DNA of 64,000 nucleotides from Humidesulfovibrio sp. (GTDB taxonomy: Bacteria > Desulfobacterota > Desulfovibrionia > Desulfovibrionales > Desulfovibrionaceae), in contig JARLHQ010000024.1 of assembly GCA_031292175.1 (NCBI GenBank), positions 1-64,000 of the forward strand, read 5' to 3'. Position numbers and translations under genes: made by a program. Every line of letters begins with the position of its first letter. The stretch's first letter is position 1. The notes beneath the pieces are model-generated. The model saw nothing but the letters and a program-made list of their open reading frames with translations, was not told where the DNA came from and made no database searches. Below are positions 24,255 to 33,345 of this stretch, piece after piece.

Positions 24255-26426
24255 TCAGGAACCTGCAGGCGTTTTGGGGCAGCAGACGGACAAAAGCTCC
24301 AGGGTTTTTTCCTCGGTCAGGGGCCGGGAGAAAAGATAGCCCTGGCCATACTCGCACTTCAGGTCCGCCAGGAAGTCGCGCTGGCGCTCGGTCTCAATGC
24401 CCTCGGCCACCACGTCGAAGCCCAGGTTGTGGGCCAGGCTCACGATGGTGCGCACGATGATGAGGTTCTCGAAGGCGTCGAGGTCGGAGACGAAGCTGCG
24501 GTCCACCTTGAGCGTGCTGATGGGGAAGCGCCGCAGGTACGAGAGGGAGGAATAGCCGGTGCCGAAATCGTCAATGCTGACCTTGACGCCCATCTCGCGC
24601 AGGCCGCGCAGCTTGTGCACCACGTTCTCCGGATTCTGCATCACCATGGTTTCGGTGATCTCCAGCTTCAGGTGCTGGGGATCCAAGTGGTTTTCCTCCA
24701 GCGCGCGGGTGAGCTGGCGCACCAGGTCCGGCTGGGCGAACTGCTTGGCCGAAAGGTTCACGGCCATGGTGAAGTTCCTCGGCAGACGGAAGCGTTCCGC
24801 CCAGGCGGCGGTTTTCTCGCAGCTTTCGGCCAGGGCCCATTGGCCGATGGGCACGATGAGCCCGGTCTGCTCCGCGTAGGGGATGAAGTCGTCGGGCGGC
24901 ACAAGACGGTCCTCCACCTGCCAGCGGATCAGAGCTTCGAACCCGGCCAAGGTGTTGTCCGCCAGGTTGAAGATGGGCTGGTAGTGCAGGCGAAATTGCT
25001 GGCGCTCCAAGGCGTGGTGCATGCTCTGGTTCACGTTCAAGGCGTACTGTGCGCGGGTGCGCATGGCCCACTTGAAGACCTTCACCTTGCCGCCGCCCAG
25101 GGCGCGCGCCTGCTCCATGGCGATGCCTGCGTCCTGCAGCAGCTCCTCGGGCTGGGCGTAGTCCGCCGGGCCCAGCACCACGCCAACGCTGGCGGAAAAG
25201 TGCAGTGAATGGCCGTCCACGTCCATGGGCTGTGCCAATTCCTTACAGATGCGCCGGGCCACGCGCAACGCCTCGCCCGGGTTCTTCAGTTCCTCCAGGA
25301 TCAGCGCGAACTCGTCGGCGCCGCAACGCGCCACGGTGTCCAACCCGCGCGCCACATTTTTTATCTTCTCGGCCACGGCGCGCAGGACCTTGTCCCCCGC
25401 CGCGTGGCCCAGGCTGCTGTTAATGGGCTTAAAGTTGTCCAGGTCGAGGAAGAGCACAGCGTATAGGTAGTTGAGCCTCCGCCGCGAGCGCTCCATGGAC
25501 TGGTCCAGGCGGTCCATGAACAGGGCGCGGTTGGCCAGACCGGTAAGCGGATCCTGGAAGGTGCGTTCCTGGATGGTCTCCTCGGCCTTTCTCCGTGCGG
25601 TGATGTCTTCGGCCACCAGGGCCAGCAGGCCCGCTCCGGGCACATAGGCCTGTATCCGCAGCCAGCGCTTGATGTCCCCGAGGTAGCTCTCGATGAGCCC
25701 GCTCTTGCCAGAGCGTGCCACCTCGGCCGCGAAATCGCGCAGGTAGCCCTCAAGGTTCGGCAGGATTTCGCCCAGAAGGTGGTCCATGAGGGCCTCGCGC
25801 GGGCGCGCCAGCATCTGCTCCATCGCTGGATTGATTTCCACGATGCGCGCCTGGGCCAGGTCCACGGCCCGCCCCTGGTCGTGGGAGAGCAAGGCGAAGC
25901 CGTTGAACATGGAGGTGAAAAGGCTCTGGTAGCGGGCGCGGCTGTCGGAAAGGGCGCGGGACGAGGCGCGCAACTCGGTCACGGTCTTGGCCAAGACCTC
26001 GCCGGCCCGCTGCACGGCCAAGCGCTGGCGGTACATGTCCACAAAGACCTGCACCTTGTTCTTCAGAATCTCGTGCTCGAAGGGCTTGATGAGATAGTCC
26101 ACGGCGCCGGCTTCGTAGCCTTTGAAGATGTGGCGCTGCTCTTTGCTGATGGCGGTGATGAAGATGATGGGGATGTGGCAGGTGCGTTCATCGGCGCGGA
26201 AGCGCTCCGCAGTGGTGAAGCCGTCCAGGCCGGGCATCATGACATCGAGCAGGATGAGCGCAAAGTCGTGTTTCTCTGTGAGTTTGAGCGCCTCATAGCC
26301 GCTGCGCGCGGTGACGACGTTCACTCCCTCGCGGCGCAACAGCCCCGTGAGCAGCAGAAGGTTCACCTGCTCGTCGTCCACAGCCAGAATGTCGATAACT
26401 TCCGGCGTGTTTTCAGCTTTGCCCAT
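24255..26426 (-). CDS. Response regulator with PAS, degenerate GGDEF and intact EAL domains
   Basis: A 723-residue c-di-GMP protein: receiver (ILAVDDEQVN, LLDVMMPGLDG, IKPFEHE), PAS (about 165-280), GGDEF domain and C-terminal EAL domain. The GGDEF signature reads RCGADEF, with alanine for the second glycine, so cyclase activity is doubtful. The EAL residues are complete: FEALIRW, KLEITETMVM, IDDFGTGYSS, TLKVDRSF, VAEGIET and GQGYLFS, so it is most likely a phosphodiesterase tuned by phosphorylation. It is cotranscribed with the kinase at 22037 and divergent from the degenerate EAL gene at 26641. Confidence 0.85.
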   Translation of the reverse strand: MGKAENTPEVIDILAVDDEQVNLLLLTGLLRREGVNVVTARSGYEALKLTEKHDFALILLDVMMPGLDGFTTAERFRADERTCHIPIIFITAISKEQRHIFKGYEAGAVDYLIKPFEHEILKNKVQVFVDMYRQRLAVQRAGEVLAKTVTELRASSRALSDSRARYQSLFTSMFNGFALLSHDQGRAVDLAQARIVEINPAMEQMLARPREALMDHLLGEILPNLEGYLRDFAAEVARSGKSGLIESYLGDIKRWLRIQAYVPGAGLLALVAEDITARRKAEETIQERTFQDPLTGLANRALFMDRLDQSMERSRRRLNYLYAVLFLDLDNFKPINSSLGHAAGDKVLRAVAEKIKNVARGLDTVARCGADEFALILEELKNPGEALRVARRICKELAQPMDVDGHSLHFSASVGVVLGPADYAQPEELLQDAGIAMEQARALGGGKVKVFKWAMRTRAQYALNVNQSMHHALERQQFRLHYQPIFNLADNTLAGFEALIRWQVEDRLVPPDDFIPYAEQTGLIVPIGQWALAESCEKTAAWAERFRLPRNFTMAVNLSAKQFAQPDLVRQLTRALEENHLDPQHLKLEITETMVMQNPENVVHKLRGLREMGVKVSIDDFGTGYSSLSYLRRFPISTLKVDRSFVSDLDAFENLIIVRTIVSLAHNLGFDVVAEGIETERQRDFLADLKCEYGQGYLFSRPLTEEKTLELLSVCCPKTPAGS

Positions 26427-26518
26427 CCCTGGCGCTCCTCGACTCGCGGGCCCGTGCGGGACGATCCAGCGTCCGCACCTTTAAACGTAAGACCTATCCG
26501 AACATCATGTGAATGTAC

Positions 26519-26557
26519 AGAATCATTCGTCTCCGTGGTCTTTCCGCGAATGATTCT
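26519..26557. promoter_or_regulatory. Inverted repeat between divergent c-di-GMP genes
   Basis: Perfect 11-bp arms, AGAATCATTCG (26519-26529) and its complement (26547-26557), are separated by 17 bp. It lies about 95 bp upstream of the minus-strand regulator and 85 bp upstream of the plus-strand EAL gene, a suitable place for a shared operator. A TTGTCG box follows at about 26576. The remainder of the 214-bp gap holds no gene. Confidence 0.45.
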
Positions 26558-26640
26558 TCTTGTCTGGCCAGGTCTTGTCGGCTATACGTATTTTCGTAAT
26601 TCCAAAGCCGGGATTGCGCCAATTTTGAGGAGACACGCTT

Positions 26641-27891
26641 ATGCAGCTCGCCGCGACCGAGTTTCAGCAAAAGGCCCTGCCGGACAAGAAGGGCATCGAT
26701 GGCGTGTTGGAGAGCGAGAGCATCTCGGTGTTCTTCCAGCCCGTGGTGTCCGTGCGCTCCAAGGGCATCCTGGGCTTTGAGGCCTTTTCGCGCTCGGTCG
26801 GCGGCGCCGGCGCGCGCATGGACGCCCAAGATCTCTTCGGCCAGAGCTGGGACGCCGAGACGCGGCTCAAGCTGTGCCGCCTGTGCCGCCGCAAGGCGTT
26901 GGAGGCCTTTCTTCCCATCTTTAAACGCCACCAGCAGATGCTGCTCTTCCTGAACACCGACGGCGGGGCGCTTTCCGCCAGCACGAAAAACGGGCATCTG
27001 GACGCCATGAGCCAGGCCATGAACATTCCTGGCCGGCGCATCATCATCGAACTGGAGCGGCCCTACCTGAACTCGCCCCGCGTGGGCAGCTTTGTCTCCT
27101 ATTACCGGGAGCGCGGCTTTGGCCTGTCCGTCGACCTCTGCGGCGGCATGGGCGTGCCCGCGGAGGAACTTTTCGCGCTCAAGCCGGACTTCATCAAATT
27201 TGACCGTCCGTTCTTCGCCGACGTGGAGGGCCAGGAGTTCAAACGCGACATGGTGCAGTCGCTGTGCCGCCTGGGCGAGCGCCTGGGCAGCACCCTCCTG
27301 GCCAAGAACGTGGAGTCCGAGGACGAGGCCATCCGCCTGCTGGAATGGGGTGTGAACCACCAGCAGGGCTTCTGTTACACCAAGGACAAGGATTCGTCCG
27401 AACGCGACCCCATCCGTGCCTTTCAGCAAAAGGTGGAGGACATAAACCGCCGCTACCGCGAACGCGCACAGGCAGGTGTAGCTGAAAAGCGCAAACGCTA
27501 CGAGGACTTCCATAAAGTCCTGAAGAAGGTCGCTTACAAGCTGTCCGACAGCCCAGCCATGGATTTCACCGCCGTGTGCGAGCGCCTGGCGGTGGCAGAG
27601 GATATGCTGGCCTGCGCCTATGTGCTCACGGACGACGGCGTGCAGCTCACGCCGCGCTGCTTCAAGCGCAGTCTGGTGGGTGATTCTCCGCTGCTTGGTC
27701 CGGAGCGCGGCCGCGGCACGGACTATGGCATCCGCGAAGATGTGCTGCACCTGAAAAGCGGCCTCGACAAATACGTACTGCCCGAGCACATCTCAATCTA
27801 CGCCAAGGTCAAGGTCAGCGCCATCTCCGCGCGCTTTTACAACTCCGAGGGCTCGCCCTACATCCTCTGTCTGGAGTACTTGAGCCAATAA
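26641..27891 (+). CDS. Degenerate EAL-domain protein with C-terminal sensory-like domain
   Basis: A 416-residue cytoplasmic protein with a good GAGGAG ribosome site. The N-terminal 250 residues follow the EAL fold (VFFQPVVSVRSKGILGFEAF, FIKFDRPFF, NHQQGFCYT), but the catalytic positions are changed: EAL is EAF, the EITE motif is ELERP, and DDFGTG is DLCGGM. It should not hydrolyse c-di-GMP and may bind it or act as a scaffold. A charged coiled coil (about 265-300) leads to a C-terminal domain resembling the sensory C-terminal domain of YkuI-type EAL proteins. It is divergent from the REC-GGDEF-EAL gene. Confidence 0.75.
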   Translation: MQLAATEFQQKALPDKKGIDGVLESESISVFFQPVVSVRSKGILGFEAFSRSVGGAGARMDAQDLFGQSWDAETRLKLCRLCRRKALEAFLPIFKRHQQMLLFLNTDGGALSASTKNGHLDAMSQAMNIPGRRIIIELERPYLNSPRVGSFVSYYRERGFGLSVDLCGGMGVPAEELFALKPDFIKFDRPFFADVEGQEFKRDMVQSLCRLGERLGSTLLAKNVESEDEAIRLLEWGVNHQQGFCYTKDKDSSERDPIRAFQQKVEDINRRYRERAQAGVAEKRKRYEDFHKVLKKVAYKLSDSPAMDFTAVCERLAVAEDMLACAYVLTDDGVQLTPRCFKRSLVGDSPLLGPERGRGTDYGIREDVLHLKSGLDKYVLPEHISIYAKVKVSAISARFYNSEGSPYILCLEYLSQ

Positions 27892-28198
27892 CCCCCTGAC
27901 GTTGAGACGCTGCCTGAGGGATAAGGTTACACCTGCCGCGCGTGGGACTGAGGTCTGGACGCGGGAAAAGCGGCAAGGGGCGCCGCGTCCCATGGACCCC
28001 GGCGGAGGCATGATGCCCCTGGGCCCCTAAGACAATCGAAAGGGTCGAGGACAAGCAAACGCTCGTCCTCGGCCCTTTCGATTGTCTTAGGCATGGCGGA
28101 AGCTTTTGCCTTCCCCCCCCACCCGCTCCGGGGGCGCTTGCTATGAGGGGGGCTGGAGGAAATCATTCCCCCCAGAAAATGCTTCTCCGGCTTGCTTG
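27892..28198. other. Intergenic region between convergent EAL and AOR genes
   Basis: 307 bp without a supported gene. It contains a 66-bp hairpin (28026-28091, listed separately) and, at 28007-28019, GGCATGATGCCCC, the reverse complement of the motif next to the 19221 hairpin. A C-rich run follows at about 28113-28120. Nothing else is recognisable. Confidence 0.6.
28026..28091. terminator. 66-bp hairpin between convergent genes
   Basis: Arms of about 31 bp (beginning CCTAAGACAATCGAAAGGG and ending with its complement) pair with two imperfect positions and an AAGCAAACGCTC tip. It lies between the 3' ends of the EAL gene (27891) and the AOR gene (28199). No T run follows. Its tip belongs with the hairpins at 6115 and 19221. 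Confidence 0.65.
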
Positions 28199-29941
28199 TT
28201 ACACTTCCTGCCCCAGCTCCATGAGCTTCCGCGCGTAGGTCTGGCGCAGCGTCTCCATGTATTGCGTATCAATGGGGCCCTTCCACGTGACAACTTCCGT
28301 GTAGCGTTTGGGGATGGTGGCCTGCATGGGCGCATAGCCGGAGCGCATCCTGAGCCGCCAGCGCAGGCGTTGAATGTCGGTGCCAGCGGCGTCGAGGTTG
28401 GCCGCGACGTCGGCGTAGCCCAGGGAGGTGAGCGCTTGTTGCAGGCGTTCCGCGCTGTAGACGCCGCGCGCGAACAGGCAGCCCACCATGCTGGTGAGCA
28501 CGCAGCGGCTGGCCTCGTCCTTGACGAAGCCAGCGACAACCTTGTCCGCGTCCTTGTCCTGGGGCTTCTGGTCGGCGGAATACGCGCTGGAGTCCAGGTG
28601 CGAGTGCCGGAAGCTCAGGGATTCGGACACGAAGAAGGTCTCGCCGGTGGCGTAGCCGGCCATTTCCTGGCCCAGCACGCAGGCATAGTCCTCGCCGTGG
28701 TAGCGGCTTGCGGCCTTCATGGTGCCCTGGGCCAAGCGGCGGTAAAACTCGTTGGCGCCGGAGCCCAGGTGCCGGATGGCGGCCTTGTAGCCTTCCGGTT
28801 CGCCGAAGGTGAGGGGCGTCAGGGTCTCTTCCTGGGTGACATCGCCCTTTTGCAGGGCCTCGGTGGCCCAGGCCAGGGCCACGCCGGAACTCATGCAGTC
28901 CAGACCCTCACGCTCCACGGCGTCCATGAGGCCCAGCACGGCGAAACCGTCGGTGAAGCCGAGCATGGACCCGAGCGAGAAAATGGGTTCGTAGTCGTAG
29001 GCCACCTGGCGGTAGAGATAGCGGTGGTCGGCCATGAACTTCTCGCGCAGGAAGCCGATGTGGATGCAGCCCACGGGACAGCCCGCGCAGGCGGCGTTTC
29101 TGAGCAGCATGTCGGTCGCGAAGCGTTCGCCGCTTATGCCGTCGATGCCGGGGTCGGTGGTGGCCTGGAGGTTGCGCCAGGGCAGGGACTTCAGCTCGTT
29201 CAGCGCGGCCACGTTCCCGGCGGTGCCAAGGTCATGGTACTTGCTCATCATGGTGGTTTCGGTGAGCTGGCTGTGGATTTCCTTGAACGCTGTGGCGTAG
29301 TCCTTGCCTTCCGGCAGGGGAAAGGACGCATCGCCCAGGATGGCGATGGCCTTGAGGTTCTTGGCTCCCATGACCGCGCCGGAGCCCATGCGTCCGAAAT
29401 GGCGGTACGTGTCCACGTTGATGCAGGCGTAAGCGCAGCCGGTTTCCCCGGCGGGGCCGATGCGCATGATGCTGCGGGTGCCGCTTCCCGGCAGCATGTG
29501 GCGCAGCATCTTGCCCGTGACGAACACGTCCTTGCCCCAGAGGAAAGGCGCGTCGAGGATCTCCATGTGCTGCGAGCCCACGGAAAGCACGCTCGGCCGC
29601 GCGGCCTTGCCCACGACGACCAGCGCGTCCATGTCCGCGAAGCGCAGGGCCAGGGCGCTGCGCCCGCCCGCATGCGACTCCGTGTACTGCCCGTGGTACG
29701 GGGAAAGGAACGAGCACACGGTCTTGCTCATAAGCGGAAAATAGCCCGTCAGCGGGCCGATGGCGAAGATGAGCGGCTGGGCCGGATCGGTCCAGGGTGC
29801 GCCAGCGTTGCCGTACTTTTCGAACAGGAGGGCGGCCAGACCGGAGCCGCCGAGCCATTCGGCGCGGCCGGGGATGTTTTCGGCGTGTGTTTTGCGGCTG
29901 GTGAGGTCGACAACGACGACACGGAAATGTGGACGGATCAT
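28199..29941 (-). CDS. aor: Aldehyde ferredoxin oxidoreductase, tungsten-type
   Basis: A 580-residue enzyme of the AOR family, which oxidises aldehydes to acids at a tungsto-bispterin and a 4Fe-4S cluster and reduces ferredoxin. The N-terminal beta-rich pterin domain (FRVVVVDLTSRKTHAENIPG, LGGSGLAALLF, GPLTGYFPLMSKT) and the cluster ligands CAGCPVGC (CxxCxxxC), with a later cysteine in SMVGCLFARG, are present. The true start is ATG 29941, which overlaps the stop of the ferredoxin-like gene (ATGA); the frame upstream is only a shadow of that gene. With acs and the Pat-like gene nearby, acetaldehyde-to-acetate conversion is a plausible role. Confidence 0.9.
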   Translation of the reverse strand: MIRPHFRVVVVDLTSRKTHAENIPGRAEWLGGSGLAALLFEKYGNAGAPWTDPAQPLIFAIGPLTGYFPLMSKTVCSFLSPYHGQYTESHAGGRSALALRFADMDALVVVGKAARPSVLSVGSQHMEILDAPFLWGKDVFVTGKMLRHMLPGSGTRSIMRIGPAGETGCAYACINVDTYRHFGRMGSGAVMGAKNLKAIAILGDASFPLPEGKDYATAFKEIHSQLTETTMMSKYHDLGTAGNVAALNELKSLPWRNLQATTDPGIDGISGERFATDMLLRNAACAGCPVGCIHIGFLREKFMADHRYLYRQVAYDYEPIFSLGSMLGFTDGFAVLGLMDAVEREGLDCMSSGVALAWATEALQKGDVTQEETLTPLTFGEPEGYKAAIRHLGSGANEFYRRLAQGTMKAASRYHGEDYACVLGQEMAGYATGETFFVSESLSFRHSHLDSSAYSADQKPQDKDADKVVAGFVKDEASRCVLTSMVGCLFARGVYSAERLQQALTSLGYADVAANLDAAGTDIQRLRWRLRMRSGYAPMQATIPKRYTEVVTWKGPIDTQYMETLRQTYARKLMELGQEV

Positions 29942-30372
29942 TCGGCCACCTCCTGCACGACGTTGGCCGTGCCCTTTTCGGCCAGCTCCAGGCAATCGTG
30001 AGGGCAGTAGGGCACGCAACGGCCGCAGTGGATGCACAGGTAGGGGTTGTCCAACTCGTCCTGCACGATGGCCCCGACGGGGCAGGCGGCCACGCATTTG
30101 CCGCAACGGATGCAGAGTTTCTTGTCCTGCTTTATGCCGCCGTCGCTCTTGCGCGGGGTGAGAGAGCCCGTGGGGCAGGCGGCAGCGCACGGGGGCGGGT
30201 CGCAGGCCAGGCACACGCGCGCCTCGAAGCCGGTGGAGATGCCGCCGGAAGAGCCGATGCGGATGCCGGCCGTGTACCAGGACAGGCGCTTGTGCACCAG
30301 CCTGGCGCAGGCCAGCGAACAGCTCTGACAGCCAATGCAGCGCTCCATGCGCGCGGCGATGAGGGTCTTCAT
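29938..30372 (-). CDS. Four-cluster ferredoxin-like partner of AOR
   Basis: A 144-residue iron-sulfur protein with four 4Fe-4S cysteine sets: CIGCQSCSLAC (C12-C22), CLACDPPPCAAAC, CIRCGKCVAAC and CIHCGRCVPYC. This is the HycB/DMSO-reductase-B type arrangement often encoded beside AOR-family enzymes and serves as electron carrier. A CAGGGAGG ribosome site precedes ATG 30372. It overlaps aor by 4 bases and starts 20 bp after the Pat-like gene, so the three form one transcription unit. Confidence 0.85.
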   Translation of the reverse strand: MKTLIAARMERCIGCQSCSLACARLVHKRLSWYTAGIRIGSSGGISTGFEARVCLACDPPPCAAACPTGSLTPRKSDGGIKQDKKLCIRCGKCVAACPVGAIVQDELDNPYLCIHCGRCVPYCPHDCLELAEKGTANVVQEVAE

Positions 30373-30391
30373 GCGGCCTCCCTGGATACGG

Positions 30392-33130
30392 TTATGCCGA
30401 GGCGGGGGGGGCGGCGGGCGCCGGCCGGTTTGTGAAATCAAGCTTCATGTCCACCAACTCCTCCTCCGCGTTCACCTTGATGGAGAAGCCGAACTTGCGA
30501 GCCAAGCCCTGCATGGCTTTGTTGTCCACCAGGGTTTGTCCGACCAGATGCCGGGTGCCGCGGGTCCGGGTGTAGTCTATCATCTTTTTGAACATGATGC
30601 TGCCCAGGCCCGTGCCTTTCTGGTCCGAGCGCACGATGATGGCGAACTCGGCCTCGGTGTTGTCCGGCTTGGTGGCCGTACGCACCACGCCGAGGGTCTC
30701 GGGCTGTCCGCTCTCGGTCATGGCGCTGGCGATGAAGGCCATTTCCCGGTCATAGTCGATTTGCGTGAAGCGCGCCATGTCCTTGTGGTCGAAATCACGC
30801 CGGACCGAGCCGAAGAAGCGCATGCGCAGATCGTCGTCTGAGAGCTGGCGGATGAAGGCGCGGTGCGCGGGCTCGTCCTCCGGCCGGATGGGCCGCAGCG
30901 CGATCTTGCGGCCGGTTTTCAGCACGGCGGCCTCCTCCAGCTCCTTCGGGTAGGGGCGGATGGCCAGGCGCTCCGCGCCCACGCGGGTTTCCGGGGCCAC
31001 GCGCATGCGCGCGCCCAGGCAGAGCACGCCCAACTCGTCGGCATACAGCGGGTTGATGTCCAGCGCCGTGAGCTGGGGCACGTCGATGAGCATCTGGGCG
31101 ATCTGGATGATGGTGAGGCAGATGTCGTCGATGTCTGCGGCCGGGTGCTCCGGCGTGCCGGTCAAGAGCCCGTTGATGCGTGTGCGGGAGACGAGTTCGC
31201 GCGCCAGGCTCATGTTCAGGGGGGGCAGGGTCACGGCGCGGTCGCGGATCATGTCGCGGGCCATGCCGCCGTGGCCGAAGGCGATGACCGGGCCGAACAC
31301 CGGGTCCAGGTGCGCGGAGATGAACAGTTCGTGCGCGCCCGCGCGCCGGCCCATCTTCTGCACGGAAAAACCTTCGATGTAGGCGTCGGGCCGCTGGCGC
31401 GACACACGGGCCAGGATGTTCGCCGCAGCCTCCCAGACCTTGTCCGGGCCCTCCAGGTCGAGCACCACGCCGCCCACTTCCTGAGGCTGGCTTATCTGCG
31501 GACTCTTGAGCTTCACGGCCACGGGATAGCCCAGCTGGTCCGCCGCGATGACCGCTTCGCGCGCGCTGGTGACGTGGCGCGTCTCCACCACCGGGATGCC
31601 GTAGGCCGTGAGCACGTCCTTGGCCTCCATACTGGTGAGACGGCTGCGGCCCTCGGTCAGGGCGCGGGCGCAAATGCCGCGTGCGGTCGCCGTATCCGGG
31701 AAGAAATCCGAGGGCAGGGAGTCCGGGGTCTGGATGAGCAGTTCCTGGTTCTTCTGGAACTGCACCATGTACAGAAAGGCGCGCACGGCCTGCTCCGGAG
31801 TATCGTAGGTGGGCACGCCGCCATCGGCGAACACGGCGCGCGCCTTGAGGGCCGAGTCCGAGCCCATCCAGGAGGTGAGCACCATGCGCTTGGCGCGCTT
31901 GGCCTGCAAGGCCACGGCCTGGGCCACCTCCACTTCAGAAAGTCCGGCGAAGGGCACGTGCAGCACCAGCGCGGCGTCGACCCCCGGATCGGAAAGCAGA
32001 ATCTTGAGCGCCTGCACCCAGTCCTCGGCCTTGGCGTCGAAGCGCAGGCCCACCGGGTTGCCGCCGTCCCACGCGCCGCCCAGCAGTTTGTCCAGGGCCA
32101 GGGTGGTGTCGTCCGTGAACGAGGCCAGGCGTCCGCCGCCGGTCAGAAGCGCGTCGGCCGCCATGATGCCCGCCGAGGCGCCATTCACCAGGATGCCCAG
32201 CCTGTCGCCGCGTACGGGGCGTCCGCCGGAAAGGGTCTGGGCGGCGTCGAAGAGCCCGTCGATGCTGCCCACGCGCAACATGCCCGCGCGGCGGAAGGCC
32301 ACGTCATAGACCTCGTCGGTTGAGGAACCAGCGTCCAGATCTTCGCCCACGGCCGTGGCCTTGGCCAACTCGGCCAGGGCCGCGTGCAGCGCCTGGCCGG
32401 GGCGCAGGGCCAGGACCGGCTTGTTGCGTGAGGCTGCGCGCGCCGCGGAGACGAAGCCGCGCGCGTCGTGGATGGACTCCACGTAGAGCAGGATGGAGCG
32501 CACCAACGGGTCCGCGCCCAGATAGTCCAGGATGTCGGCGAAGGTGATATCGATCTGCGCGCCGAGGGAGATCATGTGCGAAAAACCGATGCCGTGGCTG
32601 CCCGCCCAGTCCAAAACCGTGGTGAACAGGCTGTCGGACTGGGAGAGGAAGGCCGTCTTGCCGGGCAGGCTCCGGGTGTGGGCCAGGCTGGCGTTCAGGT
32701 TGAGCGAGGGCACGATGAGACCCATGCTCTTCGGTCCCAGGATGCGCAGGTCCGGCGGATGCGCGGCCTCCAGGATCTCTGCGCGCAGTTTGAGGCGGCT
32801 TTTCTCGTCCAGCCGGGCAAAACCGGGGCCCATGAGCGCCACCGAGCGTGTGCCGCGCGCGCGCAGGGCATCGATGATGGCCGGGGCCTCCACGAGGGGG
32901 CGGCAGACAATGGCCAGGTCCGGTGTCTTGGGCAGGTCGGCCACGGTGGCGTAGGTGAGCACACCGGCGATGGCCTCGGCCTCGCGGCTCACGGGCATGA
33001 CCGGCCCGGCGAATCCTCCGCCCATGAGGTTCTGCATCACCAGGTGGCCAATGTTCTGCGGGTCGTTGGCCGCACCAATGACCGCCACCGCCTTGGGGCT
33101 GAAAAGGGAATCAAGGTTGGTCAGGCTCAT
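30392..33130 (-). CDS. Pat-like protein: acyl-CoA ligase-like domains fused to GNAT acetyltransferase
   Basis: A 912-residue protein: CoA-binding domain (FSPKAVAVIGAANDPQ), succinyl-CoA-ligase-like domain (about 150-450), ATP-grasp domain (about 490-710) and C-terminal GNAT acetyltransferase (about 740-900; KGTGLGSIMFKKMIDYTR is the acetyl-CoA loop). ADP-forming acetyl-CoA synthetases carry a phosphorylated histidine in an SSHTG-type segment before the D-x-x-YDxAFRxAG stretch; here the segment reads EDLDAGSSTDEVYDVAF with no histidine. This matches E. coli/Salmonella Pat, which acetylates and inactivates acetyl-CoA synthetase. The acs gene lies 1.1 kb away, supporting that target. Start ATG 33130; 35 upstream residues look non-coding. 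Confidence 0.75.
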   Translation of the reverse strand: MSLTNLDSLFSPKAVAVIGAANDPQNIGHLVMQNLMGGGFAGPVMPVSREAEAIAGVLTYATVADLPKTPDLAIVCRPLVEAPAIIDALRARGTRSVALMGPGFARLDEKSRLKLRAEILEAAHPPDLRILGPKSMGLIVPSLNLNASLAHTRSLPGKTAFLSQSDSLFTTVLDWAGSHGIGFSHMISLGAQIDITFADILDYLGADPLVRSILLYVESIHDARGFVSAARAASRNKPVLALRPGQALHAALAELAKATAVGEDLDAGSSTDEVYDVAFRRAGMLRVGSIDGLFDAAQTLSGGRPVRGDRLGILVNGASAGIMAADALLTGGGRLASFTDDTTLALDKLLGGAWDGGNPVGLRFDAKAEDWVQALKILLSDPGVDAALVLHVPFAGLSEVEVAQAVALQAKRAKRMVLTSWMGSDSALKARAVFADGGVPTYDTPEQAVRAFLYMVQFQKNQELLIQTPDSLPSDFFPDTATARGICARALTEGRSRLTSMEAKDVLTAYGIPVVETRHVTSAREAVIAADQLGYPVAVKLKSPQISQPQEVGGVVLDLEGPDKVWEAAANILARVSRQRPDAYIEGFSVQKMGRRAGAHELFISAHLDPVFGPVIAFGHGGMARDMIRDRAVTLPPLNMSLARELVSRTRINGLLTGTPEHPAADIDDICLTIIQIAQMLIDVPQLTALDINPLYADELGVLCLGARMRVAPETRVGAERLAIRPYPKELEEAAVLKTGRKIALRPIRPEDEPAHRAFIRQLSDDDLRMRFFGSVRRDFDHKDMARFTQIDYDREMAFIASAMTESGQPETLGVVRTATKPDNTEAEFAIIVRSDQKGTGLGSIMFKKMIDYTRTRGTRHLVGQTLVDNKAMQGLARKFGFSIKVNAEEELVDMKLDFTNRPAPAAPPASA

Positions 33131-33154
33131 GCGGCCCCCAGGAGCGGAAAAGAG

Positions 33155-33211
33155 CAGGGGTTCGCCGGCCAAGCGCCAGGCTTGGCTTTTGATAGCCCGA
33201 ACAAACCCCTG
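33155..33211 (-). promoter_or_regulatory. Nested inverted repeats upstream of the Pat-like gene
   Basis: CAGGGGTT (33155-33162) is complementary to 33204-33211, and inside this lies a second dyad (GCCAAG/CTTGGC, about 33169-33187). The structure is 25-81 bases upstream of ATG 33130 and could be an operator or a leader hairpin. Function is not shown. Confidence 0.3.
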
Positions 33212-33266
33212 GTGGCAACAGGCGCGGCCATCCACCGCGTTGATGAAAAATATTGAGATTTCCCCT

Positions 33267-33293
33267 TAAGGAAAAGCATCGGGACACCGATAC
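33267..33293 (+). promoter_or_regulatory. Sigma-28 (FliA)-type flagellar promoter
   Basis: TAAGGAAA (33267-33274), an 11-base spacer and ACCGATAC (33286-33293) closely follow the sigma-28 consensus TAAAGTTT-N11-GCCGATAA. It is 53 bp upstream of the FlxA-like gene, a family whose E. coli member is FliA-dependent. Confidence 0.6.
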
Positions 33294-33345
33294 AGCACCC
33301 AGGAAAACTTTTGTGTCCCCCCCATTGAAACACAGGAGAAGAAAA

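Noticed and set aside
29942-30214. N-terminal extension of AOR in the same frame up to 30214
   Set aside because: This stretch is the out-of-frame shadow of the four-cluster ferredoxin gene; AOR starts at the ATGA overlap at 29941.
30392-33130. Annotation as ADP-forming acetate-CoA ligase
   Set aside because: The histidine needed for phosphoenzyme formation is missing and a GNAT domain is fused, so a Pat-like acetyltransferase fits better.
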